From: Actinomycetota bacterium | GTDB taxonomy: Bacteria; Actinomycetota; Thermoleophilia; Gaiellales; F1-60-MAGs149 | Length of the DNA stretch: 64,000 nucleotides | NCBI GenBank assembly: GCA_026392355.1 | Contig: JAPLCF010000031.1 | Location: 1 to 64,000 of the forward strand | Reading direction: 5' to 3' | Shown: piece by piece, positions 36,724 to 45,794 of the stretch | How the letters are laid out: each line of letters begins with the position of its first letter | Numbering within the stretch: position 1 is the first letter of the stretch | Position numbers and translations under genes: made by a program | Notes under the pieces: model-generated | Databases searched by the model: none | Told to the model about the DNA's origin: nothing | The model's input: only the letters and a program-made list of their open reading frames with translations

Positions 36724-37020
36724 ATGGGAGCACTTTCCCCGTGGCACATCGCAGTAGTCGTGATTGTTGGACTGCTGATCTTCGGCCCCAAGAAGCTGCC
36801 CGAGCTTGGTCGTGGCGTGGGTTCCGGCCTGCGTGACTTCCGCAAGGGTCTGTCGGGCGAGCCCGATGAGACGCCGGCTCCCGTCGTGGAGGCTGCCTCG
36901 ACTCCGGTGGTGCAGACGACGACGGCGGTCGCTGCTGAGGTGCCCGTCGCCGAGGCCGCAGCCGCACCGGTCGCCGAGCAGGCGGCTCCCGCCGCAGACC
37001 CTGCACCGCCGCAGTCCTGA
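36724..37020 (+). CDS. tatA: Twin-arginine translocase subunit TatA (first copy)
   Basis: 98 residues: a short N-terminus, one TM helix (WHIAVVVIVGLLIFG), the FGPKKLPELGR hinge, an amphipathic helix (GVGSGLRDFRKGL) and an Ala/Pro-rich acidic tail. TatA oligomers form the pore for folded Tat substrates. A strong GGAGG lies 8-12 nt before the ATG, and TAGCGT some 25 nt further up may be the -10, so this gene has a real leader, unlike most operon heads here. Followed by a second tatA-like gene and tatC. Confidence 0.94.
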   Translation: MGALSPWHIAVVVIVGLLIFGPKKLPELGRGVGSGLRDFRKGLSGEPDETPAPVVEAASTPVVQTTTAVAAEVPVAEAAAAPVAEQAAPAADPAPPQS

Positions 37021-37110
37021 TCCACAGCACGCCGGGTAATCCGGGTTTCGGGGTTCGTTCGCCTGATTGCCGTTCGGTGGTAGCCTTCGGCCTGCAGCGA
37101 GGAGCTTGAA

Positions 37111-37449
37111 ATGCCTTTTGACTTCGGAATCGGTGAGATCGCAATCGTCCTGGTGATCGGCCTGCTCGTGTTCGGCCCCAAGAAGCTGCCCGAGATCAGC
37201 CGTGGCATCGGCTCCGGCATGCGCGACTTCCGTCGCGGTCTTGCCGGTGAGGCCGACCCGACGCCCGCCGAGACCCCAGTCGCCGACGCAGCCGCACCGG
37301 TCGCCGCCGAGGCTGTCGTCTCTGAGACCGTCGCCCCCGACGCACCCGCCCAGCCGCCCGTGGTAGCCGCTACCGCAGCCGCTACAGCACCGCCCATGGC
37401 AGCCGCAGCCGCCGCGTCGGACCCCGCTCCCGCGCCGCCGGCCGAGTAG
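37111..37449 (+). CDS. Twin-arginine translocase TatA/TatB-like subunit (second copy)
   Basis: 112 residues with the same design as the preceding protein: TM helix (IAIVLVIGLLVFG), FGPKKLPEISR and amphipathic helix GIGSGMRDFRRGL, then a long Ala/Pro-rich tail. The two N-terminal halves are clearly paralogous. The Glu in GIGEIAIVLVIG near the start of the helix is a feature seen in TatB, so this copy could serve as TatB. GAGGAG lies about 8 nt before the ATG. The 90-bp gap before it may hold its own promoter. Confidence 0.9.
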   Translation: MPFDFGIGEIAIVLVIGLLVFGPKKLPEISRGIGSGMRDFRRGLAGEADPTPAETPVADAAAPVAAEAVVSETVAPDAPAQPPVVAATAAATAPPMAAAAAASDPAPAPPAE

Positions 37450-37472
37450 CGAGCTCCGATAGCGACCTGAGC

Positions 37473-38279
37473 ATGCTTTCCGGCCTCCGCAGCACCCGAC
37501 GCGTCGAGCACGCCGAGCAGATCCACATCACGGATCATCTCGAGGAGCTCCGCAACCGCATCATCATCAGCCTGCTTGCGCTGGCCGTGGGCTTTGGCCT
37601 CTGCTTCTGGCAGCACGAGCGAATCATCGAGTTTCTCAATCGTCCGCTGCCGGCGAGCGTGCCGGACCCGATCGTCCTTGGCGTCGCCGAGCCGTTCACG
37701 ATCTCGCTGAAGATCGCTCTGGCCGGTGCGGTGATTCTCGCCATCCCGGTGCTGATCTACCAGGTCTACGCATTCGTGATGCCCGCGTTCGATCCGGATC
37801 ACGACCGTCGCACGTGGCCGTACTTGAGCGCAGCGTCGAGTCTGTTCTTCGTCGGGCTTGCCTTCGGCTACTTCCTGGTGCTGCCGTCGGCACTCGGCTT
37901 CCTGATTGGCTTCGACGCCGATCTCTACAACCGACAGGTGCAGGCGGGTGACTACTACTCGTTCGTCGTCACGATCCTGATCGCGTGTGGTCTGATCTTC
38001 CAGCTACCCACGGGCGTCTTCGTTCTCAGCACCGTCGGTCTGATGCGCTCGGCTTGGATGCGCCGGCATCGTCGCTACGCAATCTTCGGCATGTCGGTCG
38101 TCGCGGCCGCCCTGCCGGGCGGCGACGTGATCTCGATGCTGATTATCTTCGCCGCGCTGCTCGGGCTCTATGAAGTCTCGATTTATGTGGCGCTCTTTGT
38201 GGAGAAGCGCAAGGGCACAGAGCTTGATGGGCCGGAGGAGGCGACGACCGAGATCGAAGCCGCCGGCAGCGACGCGTGA
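37473..38279 (+). CDS. tatC: Sec-independent translocase TatC
   Basis: 268 residues, six TM helices, the Tat signal-peptide receptor. The conserved N-terminal HLEELRNRI, the periplasmic loop with AEPF, and the FQLPTGVFVL segment are present. The C-terminal tail is acidic. It follows the second tatA by 23 bp and overlaps the start of the amidohydrolase gene by 4 bp. Confidence 0.96.
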   Translation: MLSGLRSTRRVEHAEQIHITDHLEELRNRIIISLLALAVGFGLCFWQHERIIEFLNRPLPASVPDPIVLGVAEPFTISLKIALAGAVILAIPVLIYQVYAFVMPAFDPDHDRRTWPYLSAASSLFFVGLAFGYFLVLPSALGFLIGFDADLYNRQVQAGDYYSFVVTILIACGLIFQLPTGVFVLSTVGLMRSAWMRRHRRYAIFGMSVVAAALPGGDVISMLIIFAALLGLYEVSIYVALFVEKRKGTELDGPEEATTEIEAAGSDA

Positions 38280-39610
38280 CCGAGGTCTACGCCGCCGACC
38301 ACGTGGTTCCGGTCGGTGTGGCACCGCTGCGCGGTGGAGCGGTCGCCGTGCGTGATGGCGAGATCGTCGCTGTGGGTTCGCGCGCCGAGGTGCTGACTGC
38401 GCATCCCGACGCGCACGTGGAGGAGCTTGGGGCCGCCATCCTGTTGCCGGCGCTTGTCAACGTTCATACGCACCTCGAGTACGCGTCGTACGGCGGGTTC
38501 GGCGACGGTCTGACGTTCGGCCCGTGGATCGCCGACCACGTGGCGCGGCGTCCGCGGCTCGAGCCGGGCGACGTTGAGGCAATCGCGGCGCTCGGTGCGC
38601 TGCAAAACCTGCGGTCGGGTGTCGGCACGATCGCCGACGCCTCGTTCGCGGGTGCCTCCGTGCGTGCGGCGAGCGAGGCGGGCTTGCGCGGCATCGTCGA
38701 CATCGAGGCCTTCGGTGGCAAGGGGCAGGACCCCGCACCGACAGTTGAGCGCACGTGGGAGCGCATTCAGGCGCATCGCGCTGAGGCCTCGGCGCTGATC
38801 CGTGTGGGCATTTCGCCGCACGCCCCGTACACGGTCACACCCGCGCTCTATCGCGCGCTCGACGCGCTGGCGCGGGCTGAGGGCCTCTCGATCATCACGC
38901 ACGTCGCCGAGTCGAAGGGCGAACTTGAGGCGATCGCCTCGGGCACCGGCCCCGTTGCGGTCGCGTTGCGCGACCTCGCGGAAGTTGAGGCCTCCGGCCT
39001 GCATCCCGTCGACCTGATGGCCGAGCTCGGCCTGCTGCGCCCCGACGTCTTGCTCGTGCACATGGTGCAGATCACCCCCGAGCACGCGCGCATGGTCGCG
39101 GCCGGTGGCGCGGGCATCGCGCATTGCCCGCGTTCGAACGCCCTGCTCGGTTGTGGTGCCGCGCCGCTCGCCGACATGCTCGCCGCCGGCGTGCACGTGG
39201 GTATCGGTACCGACTCGCCGGCGTCCGCCGTCGACTTCGATCTCTGGGACGAGATCCGCACCGCGATCTTTACGGCGCGCTCACGTGAGGCACTCCCCGA
39301 CGCGCTCACCGCGCACCAGGCGCTCGAGCTTGCCACCATCGGCGGTGCTCGAGCCCTCGGCTACGGCGACGCGATTGGCACGCTGGAGGTCGGCAAGCGC
39401 GCCGACCTGACGGCGATCGATCTGGTTGGCACGCCGTTCGCGGAGGTAGAGGACCCCATCGTCAGCGCGGTGTTCTCCGGCTCACCGGAACGCACGCTGC
39501 TCACCGTCGTAGATGGAGTCGTGCGCTACCGTAGGGCAACCGACGAGGGTCGGCTCGCTGCCGCGCTCGCCGCAGCGCGACCGGCCCGGACGCGGATGAT
39601 CGGATCCTAG
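38276..39610 (+). CDS. Amidohydrolase, probable aminodeoxyfutalosine deaminase-like
   Basis: 444 residues, TIM-barrel metal-dependent hydrolase of the TRZ/ATZ type. Metal ligands are HTHLEY, the His in IITHVAESKGE, and Asp in GIGTDSPAS, with the HCPRSN block between them. Aminodeoxyfutalosine and S-adenosylhomocysteine deaminases look like this. The presence elsewhere in the window of a UbiA-family enzyme of the MqnP type makes a futalosine-pathway role attractive, but it remains inference. The GTG start overlaps the tatC stop (GTGA). Confidence 0.8.
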   Translation: MTEVYAADHVVPVGVAPLRGGAVAVRDGEIVAVGSRAEVLTAHPDAHVEELGAAILLPALVNVHTHLEYASYGGFGDGLTFGPWIADHVARRPRLEPGDVEAIAALGALQNLRSGVGTIADASFAGASVRAASEAGLRGIVDIEAFGGKGQDPAPTVERTWERIQAHRAEASALIRVGISPHAPYTVTPALYRALDALARAEGLSIITHVAESKGELEAIASGTGPVAVALRDLAEVEASGLHPVDLMAELGLLRPDVLLVHMVQITPEHARMVAAGGAGIAHCPRSNALLGCGAAPLADMLAAGVHVGIGTDSPASAVDFDLWDEIRTAIFTARSREALPDALTAHQALELATIGGARALGYGDAIGTLEVGKRADLTAIDLVGTPFAEVEDPIVSAVFSGSPERTLLTVVDGVVRYRRATDEGRLAAALAAARPARTRMIGS

Positions 39611-39615
39611 GACTC

Positions 39616-40524
39616 ATGTCGAAGAGCAAGAACACGAACCATTCGCGCGCCTCCCAGGAGACCAGCGCGACGCGTCACCCGAAGAAGCGCCAGGAGGCGC
39701 CGTACTCGGCGACGCCGACGCTGAACGAGCGCATGCGCAAGAACGGCAAGTGGGTGTTCCTCGCCTTGGCCGTGGTCTTCGGCATTACGTTCGTGTTCGC
39801 GGGTGTTGGTACCAGCGGGCCGTCGCTGGTCGATCTGATCGGTCAGAACAACGATTCCAGTCCGACCACGACCGCCGCCGACTCCAGCGCCGTGCAGAAG
39901 GCCGAGGCGGCAACGAAGGCCTCGCCTGAGGATCCACAGGTCTGGCTCGACCTCGCGCAGGCCGAGGTCGCCGCAGGGCAGCTCGACAAGGTCCCGGCTG
40001 CGGCCGAGCAGGCCGCCACGCTCGCGCCGAAGGATGCGACGGTGCAGGCAGCGATTGCCGACGTCTATCTGGCACAGGCTGCCGCAGCCCTGCAGAAGGC
40101 CCAGACGATGTACGCCGAGGCGCAGGGCGGGGGCACGGTCAATGGCCGCAGCGCCGTCCCGCAACAGGTGATCCCCGGCCAGTCGAGTGGTGCCACGCCG
40201 TTCCAGACCGCGCAGGAGAGCATCGCGAGCGCGAAGTTCTCTGACGTCTCGGCCAAGGTCTCGCCGCTGCAGACCGAGGCTAGTGACGCCTACAAGGCCG
40301 CCGTCGAAGCGCAGACCATCGTCACGGAGATCAACGCGGACGACCCGGCAGCGTGGTTCCGCCTCGGGCAGATCGCCACGGCAGCCAACGACACCACCGG
40401 CGCCATCGCGGCGTACGAGCGGTTCGTCAAGCTGGCGCCCGACGATCCGCTGACGTCCAAGGTCAAGGACGAGATCAAGCGCCTGCAGGATTCGCTGACC
40501 TCGTCGACGATTCCGACGCAGTAG
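39616..40524 (+). CDS. Membrane-anchored TPR protein
   Basis: 302 residues: a basic cytoplasmic N-terminus (1-44), one TM helix (about 45-65, GKWVFLALAVVFGITFVFAG), then an extracytoplasmic Ala-rich domain with tetratricopeptide-like helices, clearest in DPQVWLDLAQAEVAAGQ and DPAAWFRLGQIATAANDTT. It probably scaffolds other envelope proteins. It lies 5 bp after the amidohydrolase gene and just before the tRNA gene. Confidence 0.8.
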   Translation: MSKSKNTNHSRASQETSATRHPKKRQEAPYSATPTLNERMRKNGKWVFLALAVVFGITFVFAGVGTSGPSLVDLIGQNNDSSPTTTAADSSAVQKAEAATKASPEDPQVWLDLAQAEVAAGQLDKVPAAAEQAATLAPKDATVQAAIADVYLAQAAAALQKAQTMYAEAQGGGTVNGRSAVPQQVIPGQSSGATPFQTAQESIASAKFSDVSAKVSPLQTEASDAYKAAVEAQTIVTEINADDPAAWFRLGQIATAANDTTGAIAAYERFVKLAPDDPLTSKVKDEIKRLQDSLTSSTIPTQ

Positions 40525-40570
40525 GCGCGTGAAGCGCATGACGGGGCATCTTGGTTAGGATTCCCGCCGC

Positions 40571-40643
40571 GGGCCGTTAGCTCAGCTGGTAGAGCAGGGG
40601 ACTCTTAATCCCAAGGTCGAAGGTTCGAGCCCTTCACGGCCCA
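40571..40643 (+). tRNA. tRNA-Lys (anticodon CUU)
   Basis: A full cloverleaf: acceptor GGGCCGT paired with ACGGCCC (discriminator A), D arm GCTC/GAGC, anticodon loop CTCTTAA giving CTT, and T arm GAAGG-TTCGAGC-CCTTC. The CCA end is not encoded. The outer anticodon-stem pair is a G-A mismatch. TAGGAT (40556-40561) ends 9 nt before the first base and is the likely -10. Confidence 0.97.
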
Positions 40644-40659
40644 TCCGCTCCCCGACGGC

Positions 40660-41697
40660 TCACGCCGTCAGTTCGTGGAAGCGGTCCTCGGTGGGGAGCG
40701 AGAGCGTCGTAACTTCCGTCAGGCTCGCCGACACGGTCGCGAGGTTGATTTTCGTCCAGCCCTGGTGCGCGAACTGGTTCACGAAGTACGTGCGGTTCGT
40801 GCAGTCGACCATGCTCGACCACTCCGTCATCTCCCAGCCCGCCTGGCCGCCACTCTCGCCTTGGCCGGCCGGAGTCATCACGGATCCCGGCGGGATGTCG
40901 AAGCCGTTGAGGATGTGGCGAGCGAACTGGACGCCTTCTTTAGCGGTGTCGAACGCCGGGGTGCAGCGCGCGGCCCAGAAGGCGCGGACGAAACGGTTCG
41001 AGGCGAGGAAGCCGCCCGGGATCGCCTGCATGCCGCCGCCGGAGCTCGGCGCCTGCAGCTTCATCCCGGGTAATTCGATCGCGGGTGCCGGATCGGGCGA
41101 GAGGTACGAGTACTCCGCGAGGTGCGCGATCTGCATGGGGAACGGCGGCTCATTCGTGAGCACGGTCGTCGGGTTGTCATGGATCGCGAGCTCGCCGTTT
41201 GTCCACTCGAGGACAATCGAATTGCCTTCCGCGTCGTGGATGCTGTAGTGCACCATCGGGACCTGGCCGCCGTAGGCCGCCATGTGCGGACCGTGCACGG
41301 GCACGTCGGCGAGGGCAACACGCACCTCGGCGATATTCGCGCAGGTCGTCAGCAGATAGGTGCCGACCTCATGGCATGCGACAGCGTGTGACTCCTGCTC
41401 CGGTGTGATCGCGACGTACTGGGCAGACACCGGGAAGTTGAACGCCGCGGCGACGAGGCCGGCATCGTTGACGCCGTCGAGGATGATCTCCAGACCGACG
41501 CCGTTCATGCCGACAGCCGCATGCGTGGTCTCCCACGTCAGCCCGCCGACACCCGGCTGGCCCGCGAGTCCGGTGCCCGTGCGCGTGACGCCCTTCGGGA
41601 AGACGATCGGCACCGAATGGAGCTGGAGGGTGAATTCCAGCGTGCGCCCGTAGATGACATCGCCCTTCGTGCTGGTGAGGGTGAACGACGTGCACAT
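40660..41697 (-). CDS. Linear amide C-N hydrolase (choloylglycine hydrolase/penicillin V acylase family)
   Basis: 345 residues, an Ntn hydrolase whose Cys2 becomes the N-terminal nucleophile once Met is removed (MCTSFTL). Other family positions are visible: Arg in IYGRTLEF, the Asp/Asn-containing DGVNDAGLVAA, and N in VLTNEPPF. It cleaves amides such as bile-acid conjugates, penicillin V or N-acyl homoserine lactones; a soil-type actinobacterium would favour the latter, but substrate is unknown. GGAG lies about 6 nt before the ATG. Confidence 0.88.
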   Translation of the reverse strand: MCTSFTLTSTKGDVIYGRTLEFTLQLHSVPIVFPKGVTRTGTGLAGQPGVGGLTWETTHAAVGMNGVGLEIILDGVNDAGLVAAAFNFPVSAQYVAITPEQESHAVACHEVGTYLLTTCANIAEVRVALADVPVHGPHMAAYGGQVPMVHYSIHDAEGNSIVLEWTNGELAIHDNPTTVLTNEPPFPMQIAHLAEYSYLSPDPAPAIELPGMKLQAPSSGGGMQAIPGGFLASNRFVRAFWAARCTPAFDTAKEGVQFARHILNGFDIPPGSVMTPAGQGESGGQAGWEMTEWSSMVDCTNRTYFVNQFAHQGWTKINLATVSASLTEVTTLSLPTEDRFHELTA

Positions 41698-41783
41698 AGG
41701 GAACTCCTGACGCGGGTTGCCGCATCAACCTACCAGCGAGGCGGTGCGCGCGTGCGCTCGCACAGTGACGCCGAACGACAGAA

Positions 41784-41815
41784 GGCCCGGCGCCTCCAAG
41801 CGGAGACGCCGGGCC
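41784..41815 (-). terminator. Terminator hairpin after the Old Yellow Enzyme gene
   Basis: A 14-bp stem with one mismatch (GGCCCGGCG paired with CGCCGGGCC plus an inner CTCC/GGAG) and an AAGC loop, 16 bp beyond the end of the minus-strand gene at 41831. Followed by TTCTGT on that strand. Confidence 0.75.
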
Positions 41816-41830
41816 CTCGCTAGCTCAGCG

Positions 41831-42940
41831 TTACTGCGCGGCTTCCCACGCGGCCTGGCTTGCCAGGTCGGCGAGGGGGCTGAACATACCGAAGTCGAAG
41901 TCGGCGAGGGGCTCGCCGGCCTGGACCTTGGCGGGCCAATCCGGGTTGCCAAGGGCCGACTTGCCCTGGGCGATGACGTCGGCGTTACCGGCGGCGATCA
42001 CGCTTGCTGCCGTGGCCGGGTCGCCAAGACCACCGTTGACGATCACGGGCGCCTTGGAGTACTTCTTGGCCAGGCCGGAGAGGCTATGGCCCGAGCCGAA
42101 CACCTCGTCGGTGGCGACGTGCTCGGTGATGTGAATGAAGTTCACGCCGGCCTCGTCGAGCACCGGGAAGATGTCAGCAGCATCCTGCTCGCCACCGGCC
42201 CACGTGTACTCGAAGTCGTTGACCTTGCTCTGCGAGAGGCGCAGGCCGACAGGGATCTTGCCCTGCGTTGCGGCGATCGCGGCCTTGACGATCTCCTCGT
42301 CGAGGCGGATGCGGTTGCGCGCGTTACCACCGTACTCGTCGGTGCGCTGGTTCGTGTACGCGGTCCAGAACTGGTCGAGCAGGTAGCCGTTGGCACCGTG
42401 GATCTCGATGGCGTCGAAGCCAGCCTCGAGGGCGTAGACGGCGGCGGAGACGAAGGAGTCCTTGATCTCGATGAGCTCGTCGGTCGTGATCTCGCGGGGC
42501 GTGTCGTAGCCACCCTCACCGCGGTAGAACGTCAGCATCTCGCCCTTCGGCGTAAAGGCCGACGGTGCGATTGCGCCCGTCTCGTAGTTCGCATTGCGGC
42601 CCTGGTTGAGGGCGCCCGCGTGCACAAGCTGCATGCAGATCTTTGCGCCGGCGGCATGGACGGCGTCGACGACGACCTTCCACGCATCGCGCTGCGCAGC
42701 CGTGGCGATGCCCGGCTGGAAGTGATAGCCCTGCGAGAACTTCTGATCGACGTACGAGGCCTCGACGATGATCAGCCCGAAGCCGCCCCGGGCGAACTTG
42801 GCGTAGTAGTCGGCCATGGCCTGCGTGGCGAGGCCGTCTTCCGTCGCGCTGACGCGCGTCATCGGCGCGACCGCGAGGCGGTTCTTGAGCTCAAGCGAGC
42901 CGAGCTGGGCGGACTGGAACAGGATCGACGTGTCGGTCAC
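41831..42940 (-). CDS. Old Yellow Enzyme-family NADH:flavin oxidoreductase
   Basis: 369 residues, an FMN-dependent TIM-barrel ene-reductase. The substrate-binding block reads DAIEIHGANGYLLDQFWTAY and is followed by NQRTDEYGGNARNR, both highly typical; LAVAPMTRVSA at the N-terminus contacts FMN. It reduces activated C=C bonds, but the natural substrate is unknown. The start is GTG 42940 with GAGGAG about 8 nt upstream. Confidence 0.92.
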   Translation of the reverse strand: MTDTSILFQSAQLGSLELKNRLAVAPMTRVSATEDGLATQAMADYYAKFARGGFGLIIVEASYVDQKFSQGYHFQPGIATAAQRDAWKVVVDAVHAAGAKICMQLVHAGALNQGRNANYETGAIAPSAFTPKGEMLTFYRGEGGYDTPREITTDELIEIKDSFVSAAVYALEAGFDAIEIHGANGYLLDQFWTAYTNQRTDEYGGNARNRIRLDEEIVKAAIAATQGKIPVGLRLSQSKVNDFEYTWAGGEQDAADIFPVLDEAGVNFIHITEHVATDEVFGSGHSLSGLAKKYSKAPVIVNGGLGDPATAASVIAAGNADVIAQGKSALGNPDWPAKVQAGEPLADFDFGMFSPLADLASQAAWEAAQ

Positions 42941-43012
42941 TTGGATCTCCTCAGGAAATGCGGACGTTCGAGGGCATAAACCTAGTCGAAACGTGGGTTA
43001 TTCCCGCCGGGC

Positions 43013-43492
43013 TCAGCTCGTGGGGCCGCGGCGCACCTGAAAGCCGACGGCGCCGGTGCAGTTCTCGATCGTCGCACCCGTCGACGAGTCCGTGCTGGTG
43101 GCGGTCATCGTCACGCGCGCGGTGCCCCTCCCATTCGAGCGCAGCTGCCCGGTCACGCGGACCTGGCCGCTGCGTCCGCCGGCGACAGCGGCGTACTCGA
43201 TGGTGTAGCGGTTGCTTCGCATCGTCGCGCGGGGCGACGCCCCGGTGAAGAACGCAACGGGGCTGACGAGGCCGTCCTGCGTATCCGTGCAGGTCATCAC
43301 CATCTGCAGGTTTTGGATGCGCACCTTGCCCGCAGCGACATCGAGCATGACGCTCTGCAGGGGGATACCGGAGATCTCCATGCCCCCTGGCGTTCCGGTT
43401 GTACCGGACCACGCGACTGGGCGGGCGCCGGCGGAGGCGGCGGCGCAGAGGATTCCGAAGGCAAGGGCAGCAACGACTAGCAGGCGATTCAT
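43013..43492 (-). CDS. Secreted protein of unknown function (159 aa)
   Basis: Not recognised. A clear signal peptide (MNRLLVVAALAFGILCAAAS, cleavage near AGA-R) is followed by about 135 residues of beta-strand-like sequence with two Cys (VMTCTDTQD and IENCTGAVG) that may pair. The ATG at 43492 has TACCCT (minus strand, 43499-43504) 6 nt upstream, indicating a leaderless transcript. It lies downstream of, and on the same strand as, the MFS gene. Confidence 0.72.
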   Translation of the reverse strand: MNRLLVVAALAFGILCAAASAGARPVAWSGTTGTPGGMEISGIPLQSVMLDVAAGKVRIQNLQMVMTCTDTQDGLVSPVAFFTGASPRATMRSNRYTIEYAAVAGGRSGQVRVTGQLRSNGRGTARVTMTATSTDSSTGATIENCTGAVGFQVRRGPTS

Positions 43493-43516
43493 GGGGAAAG
43501 GGTAACAGCGCTGAAG

Positions 43517-44722
43517 CTAGGGGCTCGTGCGGATGCCGCGTTGCAGGCGGGCAGGCGACAGCGTCATCGCGATCAGGCAGAAGAGGCCTGCGGCGACGGG
43601 GAAGGCGAGCAGCACGAGGTCGAAGCTGCCGGTCAGGTCACGTACCCAACCAAGTGCCGAGGGGGCGCACGCGGTAATCAGGTAGCCGACGAACAGCATC
43701 ATGCCGGCGGCCGCGCCGACGTCGATCGGGCTATCGGCGACGTCCAGCGGCAGGCTCATCGTGACCGTGAACATCATCCCGTTGGCGATGCCGGCAAGCA
43801 GCATCCACTCGAACCCGAGGGAGGGGACGAGCGCAAACAGCAGCGTGGCGATGGTCATTACCGCGCTCGCAGTCACCAGCGCCTGTCGGCGGGTTACGCG
43901 TTCGCCGATCAGGCCGACCGCGAGCGATGTGGGTAGCGTGCCGATGTTGTACAGCGCAGCCAGCCAGCCGACCGAGGTCTCTGAGTAGCCGAGGTCCACG
44001 TACGCCGATGGCGCCCACGTCGCGAGGCCGTAGAAGACGATGCCCATCAGGCCGAACATCGCCGCGAAGCTCCAGACGATGCTGCTTCGCAGGGGGAAGC
44101 GGGGAAAGACACCACGCTGGCGCTGCACGTGCATGTTGCGCGTCGCGACGATCCACGCGATCACGAAGACGAGGCTCGCGGCCGACATCACGAACAGCGA
44201 CCACCGCCAGCCGCCCAGCCACAGCGAGAGCGGCACGGCTGCCACCGCCGAGGCGGTAGCCCCGAACTGGATACCCGTCGAGTAGATCGCGGTTAGGAAC
44301 AGCGGCCGATCGGCGAAGCGCTCCTTCACCGCGATCACCATCAGGGCATTGCCCACACCCATGCCGACGCCAACGAGGAACGTGAAAAGGATCAGGCCCG
44401 TGGGGCCCGGCACGAAGGCGCGGGCCATACCGGCGAGGGCGATCAGAAGACCGGCGACGGTAACCGCGTTGATCGCGCCGATACGCCCCGCGATCACCGG
44501 TGCGATTGGCGCGAAGATGCCGAGGCACAGCACGGGGATTGTCACGAGCAAGCCTGTGAAGGCATGCGACATGTCCATCGAGCGCTGGATTTCCGGTATC
44601 AGCGGACCGACGCCGACGATCTGCGGCCGCAGCGTCAGCGACGTCAGCAGCAGCCCGACCACGAGTGGCATTCGGTCGCCGATCTTGCTGACGGCGTGCG
44701 CAGCGGTGGCGTGATCAGCCAT
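43517..44722 (-). CDS. MFS transporter, CynX/NimT-like
   Basis: About 401 residues, twelve TM helices. The N-terminal helix TSLTLRPQIVGVGPLIPEI, with the R-P-x-I/x-x-V-G-P-L pattern, is characteristic of the cyanate/2-nitroimidazole transporter (CynX/NimT/YeaN) group. Substrate not predictable. ATG 44722 (MADHATAA) is preferred; another in-frame ATG is 12 nt upstream at 44734. Confidence 0.85.
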   Translation of the reverse strand: MADHATAAHAVSKIGDRMPLVVGLLLTSLTLRPQIVGVGPLIPEIQRSMDMSHAFTGLLVTIPVLCLGIFAPIAPVIAGRIGAINAVTVAGLLIALAGMARAFVPGPTGLILFTFLVGVGMGVGNALMVIAVKERFADRPLFLTAIYSTGIQFGATASAVAAVPLSLWLGGWRWSLFVMSAASLVFVIAWIVATRNMHVQRQRGVFPRFPLRSSIVWSFAAMFGLMGIVFYGLATWAPSAYVDLGYSETSVGWLAALYNIGTLPTSLAVGLIGERVTRRQALVTASAVMTIATLLFALVPSLGFEWMLLAGIANGMMFTVTMSLPLDVADSPIDVGAAAGMMLFVGYLITACAPSALGWVRDLTGSFDLVLLAFPVAAGLFCLIAMTLSPARLQRGIRTSP

Positions 44723-44772
44723 GGCAGGCAGCATGCCAGACGGCCACCGTCAGACCGTTAGCGATGCGCACC

Positions 44773-45714
44773 TTAGAACGTGGGCGGCGCGGGGTTGCCG
44801 CAACTGGCGTTTCTGTCGCCGACGACCTGGCGCTGGATCTCGTTCATCGTCAGCTCCCAGTACGGATCGTACGGCGACGGCGGTCCGTCGAACACGACAC
44901 GAACGTCGGGCGTGACGCCGGGGCCGCTCGTCGTCATGCGATAGCGGTTGAGCGTCGAGATGCCAGCCAGTCGCGAGACCTCGCCCTTGGGGCCGATCTC
45001 GAAGCAGAACTGTCCGTACGGACGGTTGGCGAGGAAGCCGTTGACGCGGCTCCATTGGAACGTGCCGCGCGGGAAGCCATAGTCGGCATTGAGGCTGTCG
45101 AGGTAGAGGTTGCGGCCATCGTCGTCGAGGGGTACGCCCTGGGGCGTCGCCTCGCCGACGGCGACGGGGATCCCGTGCCACGAGTACGTGCCGAACAGGT
45201 GCGGCCACTTCACGCCGGGACTTGGTCCGTAGCGGGACCAGTCGCTGAAGACTTCAAGGTCTGCGACTGCGCCGGTCCAATGCGAGATGCGCACCTCCGT
45301 TGGCCCGGTGATGCCGCCGTAGTTGCGGACCGAGCGCTTCCACTGCTGGACGGCCCAGTGGCTGCCGTTCGGGGCTGTGCACTTCGCCACGACCATTTCG
45401 ATGCCGGTGAACTGCGGGCCACGGTAGGGTCGGCAGACATTCCGGAACGTCTGCCACTTGGCGCCGCTGCCGCCCTGCCCGCCGGAGAAGTCGAGACGCA
45501 GGCGTCCCCGCGAGAGGTTGACGGCACCCCAGGCGAAGATGTGCTGCCAGCGGCCACCGACCTTCACGGTCATCATCGCGACGCCGTTGCGATTGACCTT
45601 CAGATTCACACCGCTCTGCGGGTTGCGGGTCACGAGCGTGCTCGCCGAGGCCGTGGCGCTGCCCGCCAGCAGGGCCACGATCACGAGGGGGAGGATGAAA
45701 CGGCGACACAGCAT
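44773..45714 (-). CDS. Secreted protein of unknown function (313 aa)
   Basis: Not recognised. Signal peptide MLCRRFILPLVIVALLAGSA, then a domain rich in Trp and Gly (GRWQHIFAWGAVN, WKRSVRNYGG, YSWHGIPVAVG) ending in a Cys-containing tail (DRNASCGNPAPP). The Trp spacing suggests a beta-sandwich that binds carbohydrate, but this is weak. TACGGT (minus strand, 45722-45727) ends 7 nt before the ATG. Confidence 0.7.
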   Translation of the reverse strand: MLCRRFILPLVIVALLAGSATASASTLVTRNPQSGVNLKVNRNGVAMMTVKVGGRWQHIFAWGAVNLSRGRLRLDFSGGQGGSGAKWQTFRNVCRPYRGPQFTGIEMVVAKCTAPNGSHWAVQQWKRSVRNYGGITGPTEVRISHWTGAVADLEVFSDWSRYGPSPGVKWPHLFGTYSWHGIPVAVGEATPQGVPLDDDGRNLYLDSLNADYGFPRGTFQWSRVNGFLANRPYGQFCFEIGPKGEVSRLAGISTLNRYRMTTSGPGVTPDVRVVFDGPPSPYDPYWELTMNEIQRQVVGDRNASCGNPAPPTF

Positions 45715-45794
45715 TGCTCTCACCGTAGGTGACGCCAGCGGTTCGTTGATCTGACGCGTGAGCCTGCACGCGGTTCCCCGCGGCGTGTCGGCGG

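Noticed and set aside
36645..37802. A long minus-strand open frame (385 codons) antisense to the tat genes
   Set aside because: Its composition mirrors the Ala/Pro-rich tails and codon bias of tatA/tatA/tatC on the plus strand, which are certain genes.
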